From positions 1 through 64,000 of the forward strand of contig JAOTWB010000004.1 of the NCBI GenBank assembly GCA_029863125.1: a DNA stretch of 64,000 nt, read 5' to 3'. The translations under genes and the position numbers were made by a program. The first letter of the stretch is position 1. The number at the start of each line of letters is the position of its first letter. This document shows, piece by piece, positions 43,993-53,288 of the stretch. The stretch comes from Gammaproteobacteria bacterium. GTDB lineage: Bacteria; Pseudomonadota; Gammaproteobacteria; Steroidobacterales; Woeseiaceae. The notes under the pieces were generated by a model. That model was not told the origin of the DNA and searched no databases. It was given only the letters and a program-made list of their open reading frames with translations.

Positions 43993-44505
43993 CTAGCCTA
44001 CCTTCTCGATAATCTCTTTTGCGACAGAATGGACCTTGCGCCCATCCGTATCGACAACCAGGTCTGCAATCTCCCGATACAGCGGATCCCGCGCAAGCAG
44101 CAGCTCTTCGAGAATCTGGCGACGATCGCCATTCTCCAGCAACGGTCTCTCACGCCCCTTATTGGTACGGGCAAACTGCTGGTCGACGGTCGTATACAGG
44201 TAGACAACAAAACCGCGTCCGCCAAGTCGGCTGCGGCTCTTCGGATCGACGATCGCACCGCCCCCTGTTGCAAGCACGACGCCATCGATTTGGGTCAGTT
44301 CGTCGATTACTGCCGCCTCGCGCTTGCGAAAGCCGGCCTCACCCTCTTTTTCGAAGATAAACGCAATATCCACACCTGTCCGCGACTCTACTTCATCATC
44401 GCTATCCCTGAACGTCAGGTGCAGGGCCCGCGCCAGCTGCCGGCCCACGGCCGACTTGCCTGCGCCCATCGGGCCGATCAGGAAGATGTTGTTAGGGTGT
44501 TTCAT
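43993..44505 (-). CDS. aroK: Shikimate kinase
   Basis: 170 aa from the ATG at 44505 (MKHPNNIFLIGPMGAGKS); the 17 extra residues of the track ORF are not typical. Walker A is GPMGAGKSAVGR. Shikimate-binding residues lie in DSDDEVESRTG, with ATGGGAIV and the lid KGRERPLL. It phosphorylates shikimate. It follows pilQ across a hairpin terminator, as in many gammaproteobacteria. Confidence 0.96.
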   Translation of the reverse strand: MKHPNNIFLIGPMGAGKSAVGRQLARALHLTFRDSDDEVESRTGVDIAFIFEKEGEAGFRKREAAVIDELTQIDGVVLATGGGAIVDPKSRSRLGGRGFVVYLYTTVDQQFARTNKGRERPLLENGDRRQILEELLLARDPLYREIADLVVDTDGRKVHSVAKEIIEKVG

Positions 44506-44548
44506 TAATGGCGGTCGTGCGCCTTTTTTTGCGAAGGTCCGCAACGAG

Positions 44549-44572
44549 AAAGCCAACCCGAAGGTTGGCTTT
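44549..44572 (-). terminator. UUCG-loop hairpin between pilQ and aroK
   Basis: A perfect 10-bp stem AAAGCCAACC/GGTTGGCTTT. On the minus strand the loop is C(UUCG)G, an exceptionally stable tetraloop. Only a short T-run follows (CTTTCTCG), so read-through into aroKB is plausible. Confidence 0.65.
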
Positions 44573-44596
44573 CCGGATCTTCAGCAGAACAAAATC

Positions 44597-46780
44597 CTAG
44601 TTAATGGTCGCGCCTTCCTCAAGGATGCGCGGCGTCACAAAGATCAGAAGCTCAGCCTTGTTGTCGGTCCGCTGCTTGCTGCGGAAAAGAGCGCCGGCAA
44701 TCGGAATGTCGCCGAGGAAAGGCACTTTCTTGATCGTTTCGCGGCGTTCCGTTTCGTAAATACCGCCCAGGACAACCGTCTGTCCGTTAGCAACGAGAAC
44801 CTGCGTCTCGACCGAGCGCGTATCGATGCTCGGAACCGTGCCGCCGAGGCCGCCAGTCGAGATAATATCGCCAACGTTATCCTTGCTTACCCGCAGGTCC
44901 ATGATGATGTTGTTGTCCGGCGTAATTTGCGGTGTAACGACCAGTTCGAGCACGGCTTCCTTGAACTGGATCGTCGTTGCCCCGGAAGACGCGGACTGCT
45001 GGTAAGGAATTTCCACACCCTGCTTGATCGTGGCTTCTTTCTGATTGGCCGTGATTACGCGTGGCGTCGAAACGATCTCACCGCGACCCTCCGCTTCCAT
45101 CGCCGTCAGCTCGAGGTCGACCAGGTAGTCATTCTCGAGTACGGCCAGCGAAAAGCGTCCGGCAGCATCGGCAATCGGCAGAGGAACGTTGTAGCGATTG
45201 GTCAGCGACGGATACTCGAGCAGGAACGGACTCGTCGGATCAGCCTGGTTCTCGAGATAGGTCCGGATCATGTTGTCGGTACCAGCACCGCTACCGCTGA
45301 TCGTCGTCAGGCCCGTATTACTCTCATTGAACGCGGTCACGCCCAGGCGTACACCAAGATCCCGACTGAAGTCGTCATTGACGACAACAATGCGTGACTC
45401 GATCAATACCTGCTTGATCGGAATATCCAGAGTGCGAACCAGGCGACGAATGTTCTGCAGGCGCTCCGCTGTGTCCTGAACCAAAAGTGTATTGGTGCGA
45501 TCATCGACGCCAATGCTGCCTCGATCCGACAGCAGCGGGTTGCCGCCACTTTCGGCCCTGATCAGCGTCGCGAGATCGCTTGCCTTGGCGTAGTTGACCT
45601 GGAGGAACTCGGAGTACACTGGCTCGAGCTCGCTGATGGCGAGCTTTGCTTCGAGATCGGCTGTCTCACGCGCGGCAATCTCTTGCGCGGGCGCAACCAT
45701 GATCACGTTGCCGTTCTGGCGCATGTCGAGACCCTTGGTGGTCATCACGATATCCAGGGCCTGATCCCAGGGAACGTTTCGCAGGCGCAGCGTTACATTG
45801 CCCTGCACCGTATCGGATACAACGATGTTCTTGCCCGAAGTTTCGGCAAGCAGCTGCAGTACGGCGCGCGTCTCGATGTCCTGGAAGTTCAGCGTCAGAC
45901 GCTGACCTTCGTATTCCTTCGTCTCCGAGAAGAGGCTCGACTCATCTGTGCCTTCTTCCGCCGCCGGGTTAATTTCGATCGAGAACTCATTGTCGGACTG
46001 ATAGGCAAGCTGCTCATACTTGCCGTCCGCCGAAATGACGATACGCGTATCGAGATTAGTGCGCAGCGTGTCCACCGTCGTAACCGGAGTCGCAAAGTCC
46101 ATGACGTCGAGGCGACGCATCAACTCGGCGGGCAGACTCGTGCCCTTGAAGACAGCGACAACACGTCCGCCTTCCTGACGAATGTCGACCGGCGTCGACG
46201 GATCGGTCAGGTTCACGATGACCCGTCCACCGCCATCGCGCGTGCGACGGAAATCCACGCTCGTTATCGCGCGGCTGCCAGGCGCGGCGTAAGAGGGGGT
46301 GTCAGACGCTGCTGGCGCGCTGGCGAACTGGGTGGTTCCGGCGCTGTAGTCGTCTCCGCCACCCAGGATGACGGTTACCGTGTTACCGCTGCGGCTGGTC
46401 TGATATTGGACCATGGAGTCCAGGTTGAGCACGACCCGTGTGCGGCCGTTTGCTTCAGCCGTCAGCACCGTGTCCAGCGGCCCGAGGTTCACATCGCGGC
46501 GGCGCGAGCTAAGGCCCAACGTCGTATCGGGAAGGTCGAGCGCAATCCGTGCAGGATTCTCAATCGTGAACGCGAGCGGCTCGGGCGCCGTGTCACTCAT
46601 GATCAGCTTCAGCTCGACACGCTGGCCGGGCAGACTCTGCACCTGAATGTCCTGCAGCCGGTTACCTTCCTGTGCGCTGGCAGTTGCGCCCCAGAAAAGC
46701 AGCAGCGCTGCCTGTGCCAATGCGGCCAGTTTTATCACCGTCATGCGATGACCGACCGTCGATTTGCTTTTGAGCATCAT
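44597..46780 (-). CDS. pilQ: Type IV pilus secretin PilQ
   Basis: 727 aa from the ATG at 46780, chosen because GGGAG lies about 9 nt upstream; the longer ORF starts at 46801. The signal peptide ends at ATASAQ. Two AMIN domains (about 40-300) come first, then a secretin N0/STN-like domain (YEGQRLTLNFQDIETRAVLQLLAETSGKNIVV), an N1 domain (LEPVYSEFLQVNYAKASDLATLI) and the secretin barrel (RGEIVSTPRVITANQKEATIKQG and VPFLGDIPIAGALFR). It forms the outer-membrane pore for the pilus. Confidence 0.97.
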   Translation of the reverse strand: MMLKSKSTVGHRMTVIKLAALAQAALLLFWGATASAQEGNRLQDIQVQSLPGQRVELKLIMSDTAPEPLAFTIENPARIALDLPDTTLGLSSRRRDVNLGPLDTVLTAEANGRTRVVLNLDSMVQYQTSRSGNTVTVILGGGDDYSAGTTQFASAPAASDTPSYAAPGSRAITSVDFRRTRDGGGRVIVNLTDPSTPVDIRQEGGRVVAVFKGTSLPAELMRRLDVMDFATPVTTVDTLRTNLDTRIVISADGKYEQLAYQSDNEFSIEINPAAEEGTDESSLFSETKEYEGQRLTLNFQDIETRAVLQLLAETSGKNIVVSDTVQGNVTLRLRNVPWDQALDIVMTTKGLDMRQNGNVIMVAPAQEIAARETADLEAKLAISELEPVYSEFLQVNYAKASDLATLIRAESGGNPLLSDRGSIGVDDRTNTLLVQDTAERLQNIRRLVRTLDIPIKQVLIESRIVVVNDDFSRDLGVRLGVTAFNESNTGLTTISGSGAGTDNMIRTYLENQADPTSPFLLEYPSLTNRYNVPLPIADAAGRFSLAVLENDYLVDLELTAMEAEGRGEIVSTPRVITANQKEATIKQGVEIPYQQSASSGATTIQFKEAVLELVVTPQITPDNNIIMDLRVSKDNVGDIISTGGLGGTVPSIDTRSVETQVLVANGQTVVLGGIYETERRETIKKVPFLGDIPIAGALFRSKQRTDNKAELLIFVTPRILEEGATIN

Positions 46781-46808
46781 TCCAGTTACTCCCAGTTCCA
46801 TTCAGGCG

Positions 46809-47339
46809 TCAGTCTGCTAGACCAATCGCGGCATCCCTCTCGATGTAGCCGCCGATTCCATCAGAAATAATTTCAATCAATGTGATTTCCGATTCAGAAA
46901 TCTCTGTGATTCGTCCGTCGTTTTGCCCCATGTAATTGCCGGGAACAACGCGGTGAATCAACCCGTCTGCTGTTTGTACGAGGCCGTACATCGTGTTGCC
47001 CATGTACAGCGTGCCGACCATACCCAATGTATCCAGCGGAAAGTTCTCGAGATACTCGCGGCTTCGATCCCGGTCGGGGCGTGTGCCGCCCGCGCTGCGG
47101 CTCGCCTGTGGCGTATCGGGTATGAACGGTGACCGCAGGCCCTGCGCATCGGCAACGTACGTGAACACTTCGTACGGCGTGATTTCGGGCAGCGGCTCAA
47201 TTCGACCGCCCGGCTTTGCTTTGACTTCATTGATGTACTGGTCCAGGTCATCCATGTCGCCCCCGCATGCCGCGAGGCCGGCGGCTGACAGGATCAGGAT
47301 GAGGCCATGTCTGATTATTCGGGGAGCGCGCATGATCAC
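46809..47339 (-). CDS. pilP: Type IV pilus assembly lipoprotein PilP
   Basis: 176 aa from a GTG preceded by GAGGAGGAGG; an ATG two codons later is the alternative. The lipobox is LAAC in GLILILSAAGLAACGG. The C-terminal domain has LDTLGMVGTLYMGNTMYGLVQTADGLIHRVVPGNYMGQNDGRI, typical of PilP, which links PilNO to PilQ. Confidence 0.95.
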   Translation of the reverse strand: MIMRAPRIIRHGLILILSAAGLAACGGDMDDLDQYINEVKAKPGGRIEPLPEITPYEVFTYVADAQGLRSPFIPDTPQASRSAGGTRPDRDRSREYLENFPLDTLGMVGTLYMGNTMYGLVQTADGLIHRVVPGNYMGQNDGRITEISESEITLIEIISDGIGGYIERDAAIGLAD

Positions 47340-47935
47340 TGTGCCTCCTCCTCGAGATACCGGTACGTCTTGGCGGTAACCTCGATACTCAGATTGTCGA
47401 ATTCGTTCTTGTCTTCCTGCGTGATGTTGATGTCATGCAACGTCACGATGCGAGGAAGCGCTGCAATGCCGCTCACGAAGTTTCCAATCTCGTGGTAGCC
47501 GCCGGTCAGACGAATCTTGATGGGCTTTTCTGCATAAAAGTCCCTCGGAACCTCTCCCTGCGGAACGAACAGTTTTTCCTGCAATCCCGCCGCAAGCCCG
47601 GTCTGCGAAATGTCGACGATCAGGCTGGGAATTTCGGTCTCGCCCGGAAGCTGCCGGAGCATCGTGCCAAAAGACTGTTCGATCTGCGCAAGCTGCGCTT
47701 TGTAAGCGTCGTAGTTCGCCGCTTTGCGCTGCTTGTTTTCGAACGTCACGCGGAGCTGCTGTTCCTCTTCCTGGACGCGGCTAAGCTGCGGCGCCTTGTC
47801 CTTGACGATGAACCAGTAAACGCCGAGACCCAGCACGACCAGGAACACGATAGCGATTACGGCAGCGCGAAACGGCAGCGGCCAGCGGCCAACGTCATTG
47901 ACGTCCAGGCTCTGAAGTTCTTCTATGAGATTCAT
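47336..47935 (-). CDS. pilO: Type IV pilus inner-membrane protein PilO
   Basis: 199 aa. A short cytoplasmic start (MNLIEELQSLDVNDVGRWPLPFR), one membrane helix, a coiled-coil (EEEQQLRVTFENKQRKAANYDAYKAQLAQIEQ) and a ferredoxin-like C-terminal domain (PIKIRLTGGYHEIGNFVSGIAALPRIVTLHDI). It pairs with PilN in the alignment complex. Confidence 0.96.
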   Translation of the reverse strand: MNLIEELQSLDVNDVGRWPLPFRAAVIAIVFLVVLGLGVYWFIVKDKAPQLSRVQEEEQQLRVTFENKQRKAANYDAYKAQLAQIEQSFGTMLRQLPGETEIPSLIVDISQTGLAAGLQEKLFVPQGEVPRDFYAEKPIKIRLTGGYHEIGNFVSGIAALPRIVTLHDINITQEDKNEFDNLSIEVTAKTYRYLEEEAQ

Positions 47936-48498
47936 TCCGCCTCCTCCGTTTCACCGTCCGTGCGCAACTGCTTCAGGTAGACGACGAACTCCGCCTGGCG
48001 GGACGATCCCGACTGCTTGGTTTCGACGCGCTCAACCTCGGGGTCGGATAACCACTCCGACGCATCGATCTGGCGCATCAGTGCCGACACTCGCGTGCTC
48101 GACTGGGCGACGCCGCGAATCTCGACTCGCGAGCCGGTCTGTTTCATGCCCGTAAGGTAAACGCCCTCCGGCAATTGTCGGACCAGCTCATCGAAAAGAT
48201 GGACGATCTCCGGGCGGCTCTTCTGCAGTTCCTCGATGATTTCCATGCGGGCAAGCAGGCGTTCTTTTTGCCGCTCCAGGCCATCGATCTCGGTAATACT
48301 CTTCTCGAGCTCGGCGATCTCGTCAGTCAGCCGCTTGTTGCGGGACTCCTGGTTCGAAATCATCTGTGAGTACGCAAAGATCGTTGCCACAACCACCGCG
48401 ATTGAGGCGACTACGGCGCCAGCCGTGGCCACACCGAAATCTCGCTGGCGTTTCTTGCGCTCTGCCTCGCGCCACGGGAGTAGATTAATACTCGGCAT
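47932..48498 (-). CDS. pilN: Type IV pilus inner-membrane protein PilN
   Basis: 188 aa. The conserved N-terminal INLLPWREAERKKRQRDF binds PilM; then a membrane helix, a coiled-coil and a periplasmic domain (LPEGVYLTGMKQTGSRVEIRGVAQSSTRVSALMRQI). It overlaps pilO by 4 nt. Confidence 0.96.
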   Translation of the reverse strand: MPSINLLPWREAERKKRQRDFGVATAGAVVASIAVVVATIFAYSQMISNQESRNKRLTDEIAELEKSITEIDGLERQKERLLARMEIIEELQKSRPEIVHLFDELVRQLPEGVYLTGMKQTGSRVEIRGVAQSSTRVSALMRQIDASEWLSDPEVERVETKQSGSSRQAEFVVYLKQLRTDGETEEAE

Positions 48499-48499
48499 A

Positions 48500-49561
48500 T
48501 TAGTCGAAGCTCCTCAGTGCAAGGCCGCAGGCAGTGAGAAGTGCAGTTGCATCTTTACTGACGCCCTGTGACTTGGCCTTAGATGAAATTTTCATTTGTC
48601 CGAGCGGATCACCCACCTCGGTCGGAATACCTACACGGCTCGAAATTACGTCCGCGATACCCGGGATGTTCGCGCAGCCGCCGCAAACCAGGATCATGTC
48701 CGGCTGCTCACGACCGCCGCCCGATGCCAGGTAGAACTGCAGTGAGCGGCTGACCTGTTGCGTCATGTCGTCAATGAATGGCTCGAGCACTTCGGGCTGG
48801 TAATTACTCGGCAGGCCGCCCTGTTTTTTGGCACGGCCCGCGTCTTCCATCGACAGCCCGTAGGTACGCATGATTTCCTCGGTCAACTGCTGGCCACCGA
48901 AGTTGAAGTCGCGTGTGTAAATAACCTTGAGGTCATAAAGCACACTGAACGTCGTGCTGCTGGCGCCGATATCGACGACCGCCACCGACTGCCCCATACC
49001 ACCGTCGGGAATCTGGTGGCTCAACAGGCGACAGGCATTTTCAAGTGCAAATGCCTCAACGTCGACGATTTTCGTCGTGAGACCCGCCGCGCTGACAGCT
49101 GACTGTCGCTGCTCGACGTTCTCCGTTCGCGTTGCAACGAGTAACACGTCCATGAGTTCGGGGTCTTTGTCGTTCGGGCCGATCACTTCGTAGTCGAAGC
49201 TGACCTCTTCCATCGGGAATGGAATGTACTGGTCGGCCTGAATCTCGACCTGTCCCTCGAGGTCTCGCGCAGAGAGGCTGGAGGGCATTTGAATGACTTT
49301 GGTAATGGCCGCGTCACCGCTGATAGCGACGGCGACGTCGGTTGCCTTGGCCCCGGCCCGCTTGACGGCGCGACGAATAGCTTCACCGACTGCCTTGGCA
49401 TCGACTATCGCTTTTTCGCTCACCGAACTGGGAGGGGTAGGCTCCGCTGAGTAGGACTCGACACGATAGCGCTTGCCACTCTGCGTAAGCTCTATCAGTT
49501 TGACCGACGACGTCGTGATATCGAGGCCCAGCAATGGCTGTGATTTATTGCCAAAAAACAC
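48500..49561 (-). CDS. pilM: Type IV pilus assembly ATPase-fold protein PilM
   Basis: 353 aa from a GTG with AAGGA upstream. An actin-like fold: LLGLDITTSSVKLIELTQSG, VAVVDIGASSTTFSVLYD and MILVCGGCANIPGIADVISSRVGIP. It is the cytoplasmic partner of PilN and first gene of pilMNOPQ. The operon promoter region contains a CRP-like site. Confidence 0.96.
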   Translation of the reverse strand: MFFGNKSQPLLGLDITTSSVKLIELTQSGKRYRVESYSAEPTPPSSVSEKAIVDAKAVGEAIRRAVKRAGAKATDVAVAISGDAAITKVIQMPSSLSARDLEGQVEIQADQYIPFPMEEVSFDYEVIGPNDKDPELMDVLLVATRTENVEQRQSAVSAAGLTTKIVDVEAFALENACRLLSHQIPDGGMGQSVAVVDIGASSTTFSVLYDLKVIYTRDFNFGGQQLTEEIMRTYGLSMEDAGRAKKQGGLPSNYQPEVLEPFIDDMTQQVSRSLQFYLASGGGREQPDMILVCGGCANIPGIADVISSRVGIPTEVGDPLGQMKISSKAKSQGVSKDATALLTACGLALRSFD

Positions 49562-49922
49562 GTCTTTTTCCTTCTAAGTCGGTAGGTTGCGAGCCAATCG
49601 TAGGTTAGACCTGAGCAAATCGATTTAACTATATATCAATAAAATGTTAAATAAAACGTGACTTTGCTCACGAACCCACAATCCCTATAGTAATGTTCCT
49701 GGACGGGTACGTTCCGTGAACCAGTCCGCGGCTGAGGACGAGACTTGTTATTGCAGCAGCCCGTGATGCGCGTCTATCATCGGCTCCCTTCATCAAGTAT
49801 GCAAAAAAGCCGTGCCCTTAAAAAGCCATATTTCCGGCATCCACCGAGCACCACCATACCCTTATATAAAGTGAGCCAGCAGCCCGGTAAACCGGGGTAT
49901 TCGGCGGAAATCGCCAGCAACT
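49562..49922. promoter_or_regulatory. Divergent pilM / ponA control region
   Basis: This 361-bp spacer has an AT-rich stretch (about 49617-49656) beside pilM. Minus-strand TATAGT at 49628-49633 is a good -10 without a matching -35. For ponA, TATAGT at 49686-49691 has a poor -35 (TTGCTC). No gene is visible in the spacer. Confidence 0.5.
49657..49672. promoter_or_regulatory. CRP/Vfr-type binding site upstream of pilM
   Basis: CGTGA-CTTTGC-TCACG is a perfect dyad matching the core TGTGA-N6-TCACA except for the outer base of each half. Its centre (49664.5) lies about 41.5-43.5 bp upstream of the start expected from the -10 at 49628-49633. That is the class II activator position, which would explain the missing -35. 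Confidence 0.55.
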
Positions 49923-52511
49923 ATGCATAAACCACGGAAAACAAACAAGAATCTGCGTCACATTCGGAGGCGACGGCTATTCAGAAGCCTGATTGTGATG
50001 CTTGGCCTCGGTGCCGGCGGAACCATTGCGGCCGTCGCCGCGGTTATCGGCGCGTATTATTTCGTGGAACCCGGCTTGCCCAGGCCCGAAACGATTCGCG
50101 ATATCCCGCTGCAGATTCCGCTTCGAATTTTCAGTCGCGACGGATACCTCATATCCGAAATCGGTGAACGGCGTCGCATCCTGATCGCGTTCGAGGACCT
50201 GCCGCCGCACGTGGTGCATGCTTTCATCTCGGCCGAAGATCGACGCTTTTTCGAGCACCCCGGCATCGATTACCAGGGCATCATCCGATCGTTTGCGCGG
50301 TTGATCAGGAGCGGTGAGATCAGCGGCGGCGGCAGCACGCTGACGCAGCAGCTTGCTCGCGACTACTTTTTGACGCGTGAGCAGTTGTTCACGCGAAAAC
50401 TTCGTGAAGCTTTTCTGGCGTACAAGATCGAGCAGGAGTTCACCAAGGAACAGATAATGGCGCTGTTCCTCAACAAGATGTTTTTTGGACAACGCGCCTA
50501 TGGTGTGGCCGCCGCGGCACAGGTGTACTTCAACAAGAATCTCAGGGAACTCAACGCTGCAGAAGCTGCGACCCTTGCGGGCGTTCTCCCGGCGCCATCG
50601 CGGTATAACCCGGTTTACAGCGCGGCAAATGCAGAAATACGCCGCAGCTATGTGCTGGGCCGGATGCACGATCTCGGGTACCTGGACGATGCGGCTTTCG
50701 CGGAATCGATGGCCTTTCCGATGGAATCACAGCTACACGGAGCCGCCGTTGAGCTGAACGCCCCTTACGTCGCCGAAATGGTGCGCAGTGAGATGCTGAA
50801 GCGTTATGGCGAAGACACCTACACGGCCGGTTACCAGGTTGTGACTTCACTGGATTCGCGTTTGCAGTCTGCAGCCAACTACGCATTGAGAAACGGACTG
50901 CTCGAGTTTACCCGGCGACGCGGCTATCGCGGCCCGGCGATGACCATAGAGCTCGACGACGAAATCCTGATGGCGCCCTTTGAAAAATGGCCGATTGAAA
51001 TCCGGGAAACGCTTGAGCAGTACGCCCCGGGCGGTCTGTCTGTCGCGCTGGTTACGAGTCTTTCAGAAGACAATTCCGTGCGCATCGTATTCGCCGGCGG
51101 CCTAAGAGCCACCTTGCCCTGGGGCGGCATCAGCTGGGCCAAACCTTTTGTCGATCGCGAGACAACGGGGCCGGCCCCGGAAACCGTTGGCGATGTTCTG
51201 TCAGTCGGTGACGTCGTTTACGTGATGCCCACAACGAAGGGTAGCTGGGCGCTGGCCCAGGTACCGGAGGCACAGGGCGCCGTCGTAGCGATAGACCCGT
51301 TTGACGGCGGAGTCGGCGCACTCACGGGCGGCTTCGACTTCACGCTGAGCAAATTCAACAGGGCACGACAGGCATACCGCCAGCCGGGTTCGTCCTTTAA
51401 GCCGTTCATTTATTCCGCCGCGCTCGAACACGGCAATACGCCGGCGACCGTCATCCTGGACGCGCCGGTTGTGATCAATTCCTCGGAACTCGAGGCTGTC
51501 TGGCGGCCTATAAATTACAGCGGGCGATTCTACGGACCGACGCGCATGCGCGAAGCGCTGGTTCGTTCGATGAACCTCGTGTCGGTGCGTCTGCTTCTAT
51601 TCAACACCGGTATCGGCAATGCCGTTCGCCATATCGAAAAATTCGGTTTCGGCGGTGCCGCGCTGCCACGCAACGGTTCTCTCGCGCTGGGCGGCGGCGC
51701 CGCATCGCCGCTCGATATGGCGCAGGGATACGCGATCATTGCCAACGGCGGGCATGCGATAAAACCCTATGTAATCGATGCGATTTACGGGCCGGCGGGT
51801 GAAACCCTGTACCGCAACGAGCCGGCCATCGTCTGCGATTCGTGTATCGGAGAAGGAACCGCCAATCGGTATGGTCGTGCACCGCGTGCGCAAATGTCGC
51901 TGGACGCGATGGCTGATGTGGCGCTCGACTATCGGCCCGATGCCAGCGCGGCGCCGGAGCTGTTTGCAGACGTCGTCACTGCCCCTCGGACAATTAGCCC
52001 GCAAAACATGTTTCTGGTTCAGGACATGATGCGCGACGTCGTGCGGCGCGGCACCGGTCGCCGCGCAATGGCGCTGGGCCGCAACGACCTCTCGGGAAAA
52101 ACCGGCACGTCGAATGACCGGCGCGACGCCTGGTTCGGGGGCTTTAACGCCGACCTCGCCAGCATCGTATGGGTCGGCTACGACGACGACCTGCCCCTGG
52201 GTCCCGGCGAGGAAGGATCGAGGACCGCGCTGCCGATCTGGGTCGAATTCTCGCGCATCGCTCTGGCGGGGGTGCCGGAAAATCAACTGCCGATGCCGGA
52301 AGGCATCGTTTCGGTGCTTATCGACCGCGAGACCGGCTGCCCCGCACGGTCGGGGCAGCGCAACGTCGTGTTCGAAGTGTTCCGGCAGGGCAACGTTCCG
52401 GAGTGCGAGTTCGTCGAAGAAATCCCTGACATTTTCAATGACGCGTCCGGAATCGATGCACCACCCGATGAGGAAGGGGAAGTTGACGAGGAAAGCGAGC
52501 CGATCTTTTGA
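49923..52511 (+). CDS. mrcA: Penicillin-binding protein 1A
   Basis: 862 aa, bifunctional class A PBP. A membrane anchor (LIVMLGLGAGGTIAAVAAVIGAYYFV) precedes a glycosyltransferase domain with the catalytic Glu (AEDRRFFEHPGIDYQGI, then GGGSTLTQQLAR), an OB-like insertion (about 330-430) and a transpeptidase with SxxK (PGSSFKPFIY), SxN-like SMN in VRSMNLVS, and KTGTS. The C-terminus is acidic. It polymerises and crosslinks peptidoglycan. It is divergent from pilMNOPQ, as in pseudomonads. Confidence 0.96.
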   Translation: MHKPRKTNKNLRHIRRRRLFRSLIVMLGLGAGGTIAAVAAVIGAYYFVEPGLPRPETIRDIPLQIPLRIFSRDGYLISEIGERRRILIAFEDLPPHVVHAFISAEDRRFFEHPGIDYQGIIRSFARLIRSGEISGGGSTLTQQLARDYFLTREQLFTRKLREAFLAYKIEQEFTKEQIMALFLNKMFFGQRAYGVAAAAQVYFNKNLRELNAAEAATLAGVLPAPSRYNPVYSAANAEIRRSYVLGRMHDLGYLDDAAFAESMAFPMESQLHGAAVELNAPYVAEMVRSEMLKRYGEDTYTAGYQVVTSLDSRLQSAANYALRNGLLEFTRRRGYRGPAMTIELDDEILMAPFEKWPIEIRETLEQYAPGGLSVALVTSLSEDNSVRIVFAGGLRATLPWGGISWAKPFVDRETTGPAPETVGDVLSVGDVVYVMPTTKGSWALAQVPEAQGAVVAIDPFDGGVGALTGGFDFTLSKFNRARQAYRQPGSSFKPFIYSAALEHGNTPATVILDAPVVINSSELEAVWRPINYSGRFYGPTRMREALVRSMNLVSVRLLLFNTGIGNAVRHIEKFGFGGAALPRNGSLALGGGAASPLDMAQGYAIIANGGHAIKPYVIDAIYGPAGETLYRNEPAIVCDSCIGEGTANRYGRAPRAQMSLDAMADVALDYRPDASAAPELFADVVTAPRTISPQNMFLVQDMMRDVVRRGTGRRAMALGRNDLSGKTGTSNDRRDAWFGGFNADLASIVWVGYDDDLPLGPGEEGSRTALPIWVEFSRIALAGVPENQLPMPEGIVSVLIDRETGCPARSGQRNVVFEVFRQGNVPECEFVEEIPDIFNDASGIDAPPDEEGEVDEESEPIF

Positions 52512-52515
52512 CGCA

Positions 52516-53127
52516 ATGGGCAGGCAAAAAAACAATGGGGTCGAGCGGGCGCGACAGGTCGTTGCGCAGGAAGCCGCTCGCATAATAGTCGATCACGGCA
52601 TTCGCGATTATCGCCTGGCGAAACATAAAGCCGCTGAACGCCTGGGAATCTCTGTGCGCGGCGCTCTGCCTGGCAACGCGGAAATCGAGGCTGCCGTCGT
52701 CGAGCACCTGCAGATTTTCGGTGGCGAGTCACACGCGGATCAACTGCGCCTCATGCGGATTGCGGCGCTCTCCGCCATGAAGCTGCTCGAAGCATTTACG
52801 CCACGACTTGTCGGGCCCGTGCTCGTCGGTACCGCGGATCAAAACTCCGCCGTTAACCTGCACGTCTTTGCCGACAGTCCGGAAGCCGTTGCGCTTGAGC
52901 TCGGTGGTATGGGCATCAGCTATCGACCGTACGAGCGGCGCCTGAAAAGCCGCCGCAACCGCGTCGAGACCTTCGCCGGTTTCGAGTTTCATCACAGCAA
53001 TAGCGCGATCCAGGCCACCGTATTTCCGGTCGACGGAATCCGCCAGGCGCCGATGAGCCCGATCGACGGCAAGCCGATGAAGCGGGTCGATTTGAATGCC
53101 GTGCAATTGCTCCTCGAACACATCTGA
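52516..53127 (+). CDS. Hypothetical protein downstream of mrcA
   Basis: 203 aa from the ATG at 52516, 4 bp after the mrcA stop, so probably co-transcribed; the longer ORF runs through mrcA out of frame. The N-terminal half is helical and basic (VERARQVVAQEAARIIVDHGIRDYRLAKHKAAERLGI). The C-terminal half (LVGPVLVGTADQNSAVNLHVFADSPEAVALEL, RPYERRL) has a faint nucleotidyltransferase-like look, which I cannot confirm. Confidence 0.7.
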   Translation: MGRQKNNGVERARQVVAQEAARIIVDHGIRDYRLAKHKAAERLGISVRGALPGNAEIEAAVVEHLQIFGGESHADQLRLMRIAALSAMKLLEAFTPRLVGPVLVGTADQNSAVNLHVFADSPEAVALELGGMGISYRPYERRLKSRRNRVETFAGFEFHHSNSAIQATVFPVDGIRQAPMSPIDGKPMKRVDLNAVQLLLEHI

Positions 53128-53205
53128 TCGCAACTCCATTTCACCACCCACCCTTGCCAAGCAGCGGCCACCAACCTCTGAGCTCGGGCAACCGACCGAC
53201 ATGCA

Positions 53206-53253
53206 TTGCTGGCGGACTGCCTCGCTTGCGCTCGCTTCATGTCTCGCCAGCAA
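53206..53253. repeat. Stem-loop next to repeat copy C
   Basis: Arms TTGCTGGCG and CGCCAGCAA (9 bp) enclose a 30-nt loop with CTCGCTTGCGCTCGCTTC. Loop style resembles the other intergenic palindromes. It lies between the hypothetical gene and gltA, which converge. Confidence 0.5.
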
Positions 53254-53288
53254 ACATCTCGTCCACTTGCCTCACGCCGCACGGTTAC

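Noticed and set aside
45683-46870. 395-aa plus-strand ORF
   Set aside because: Antisense to pilQ; no domain.
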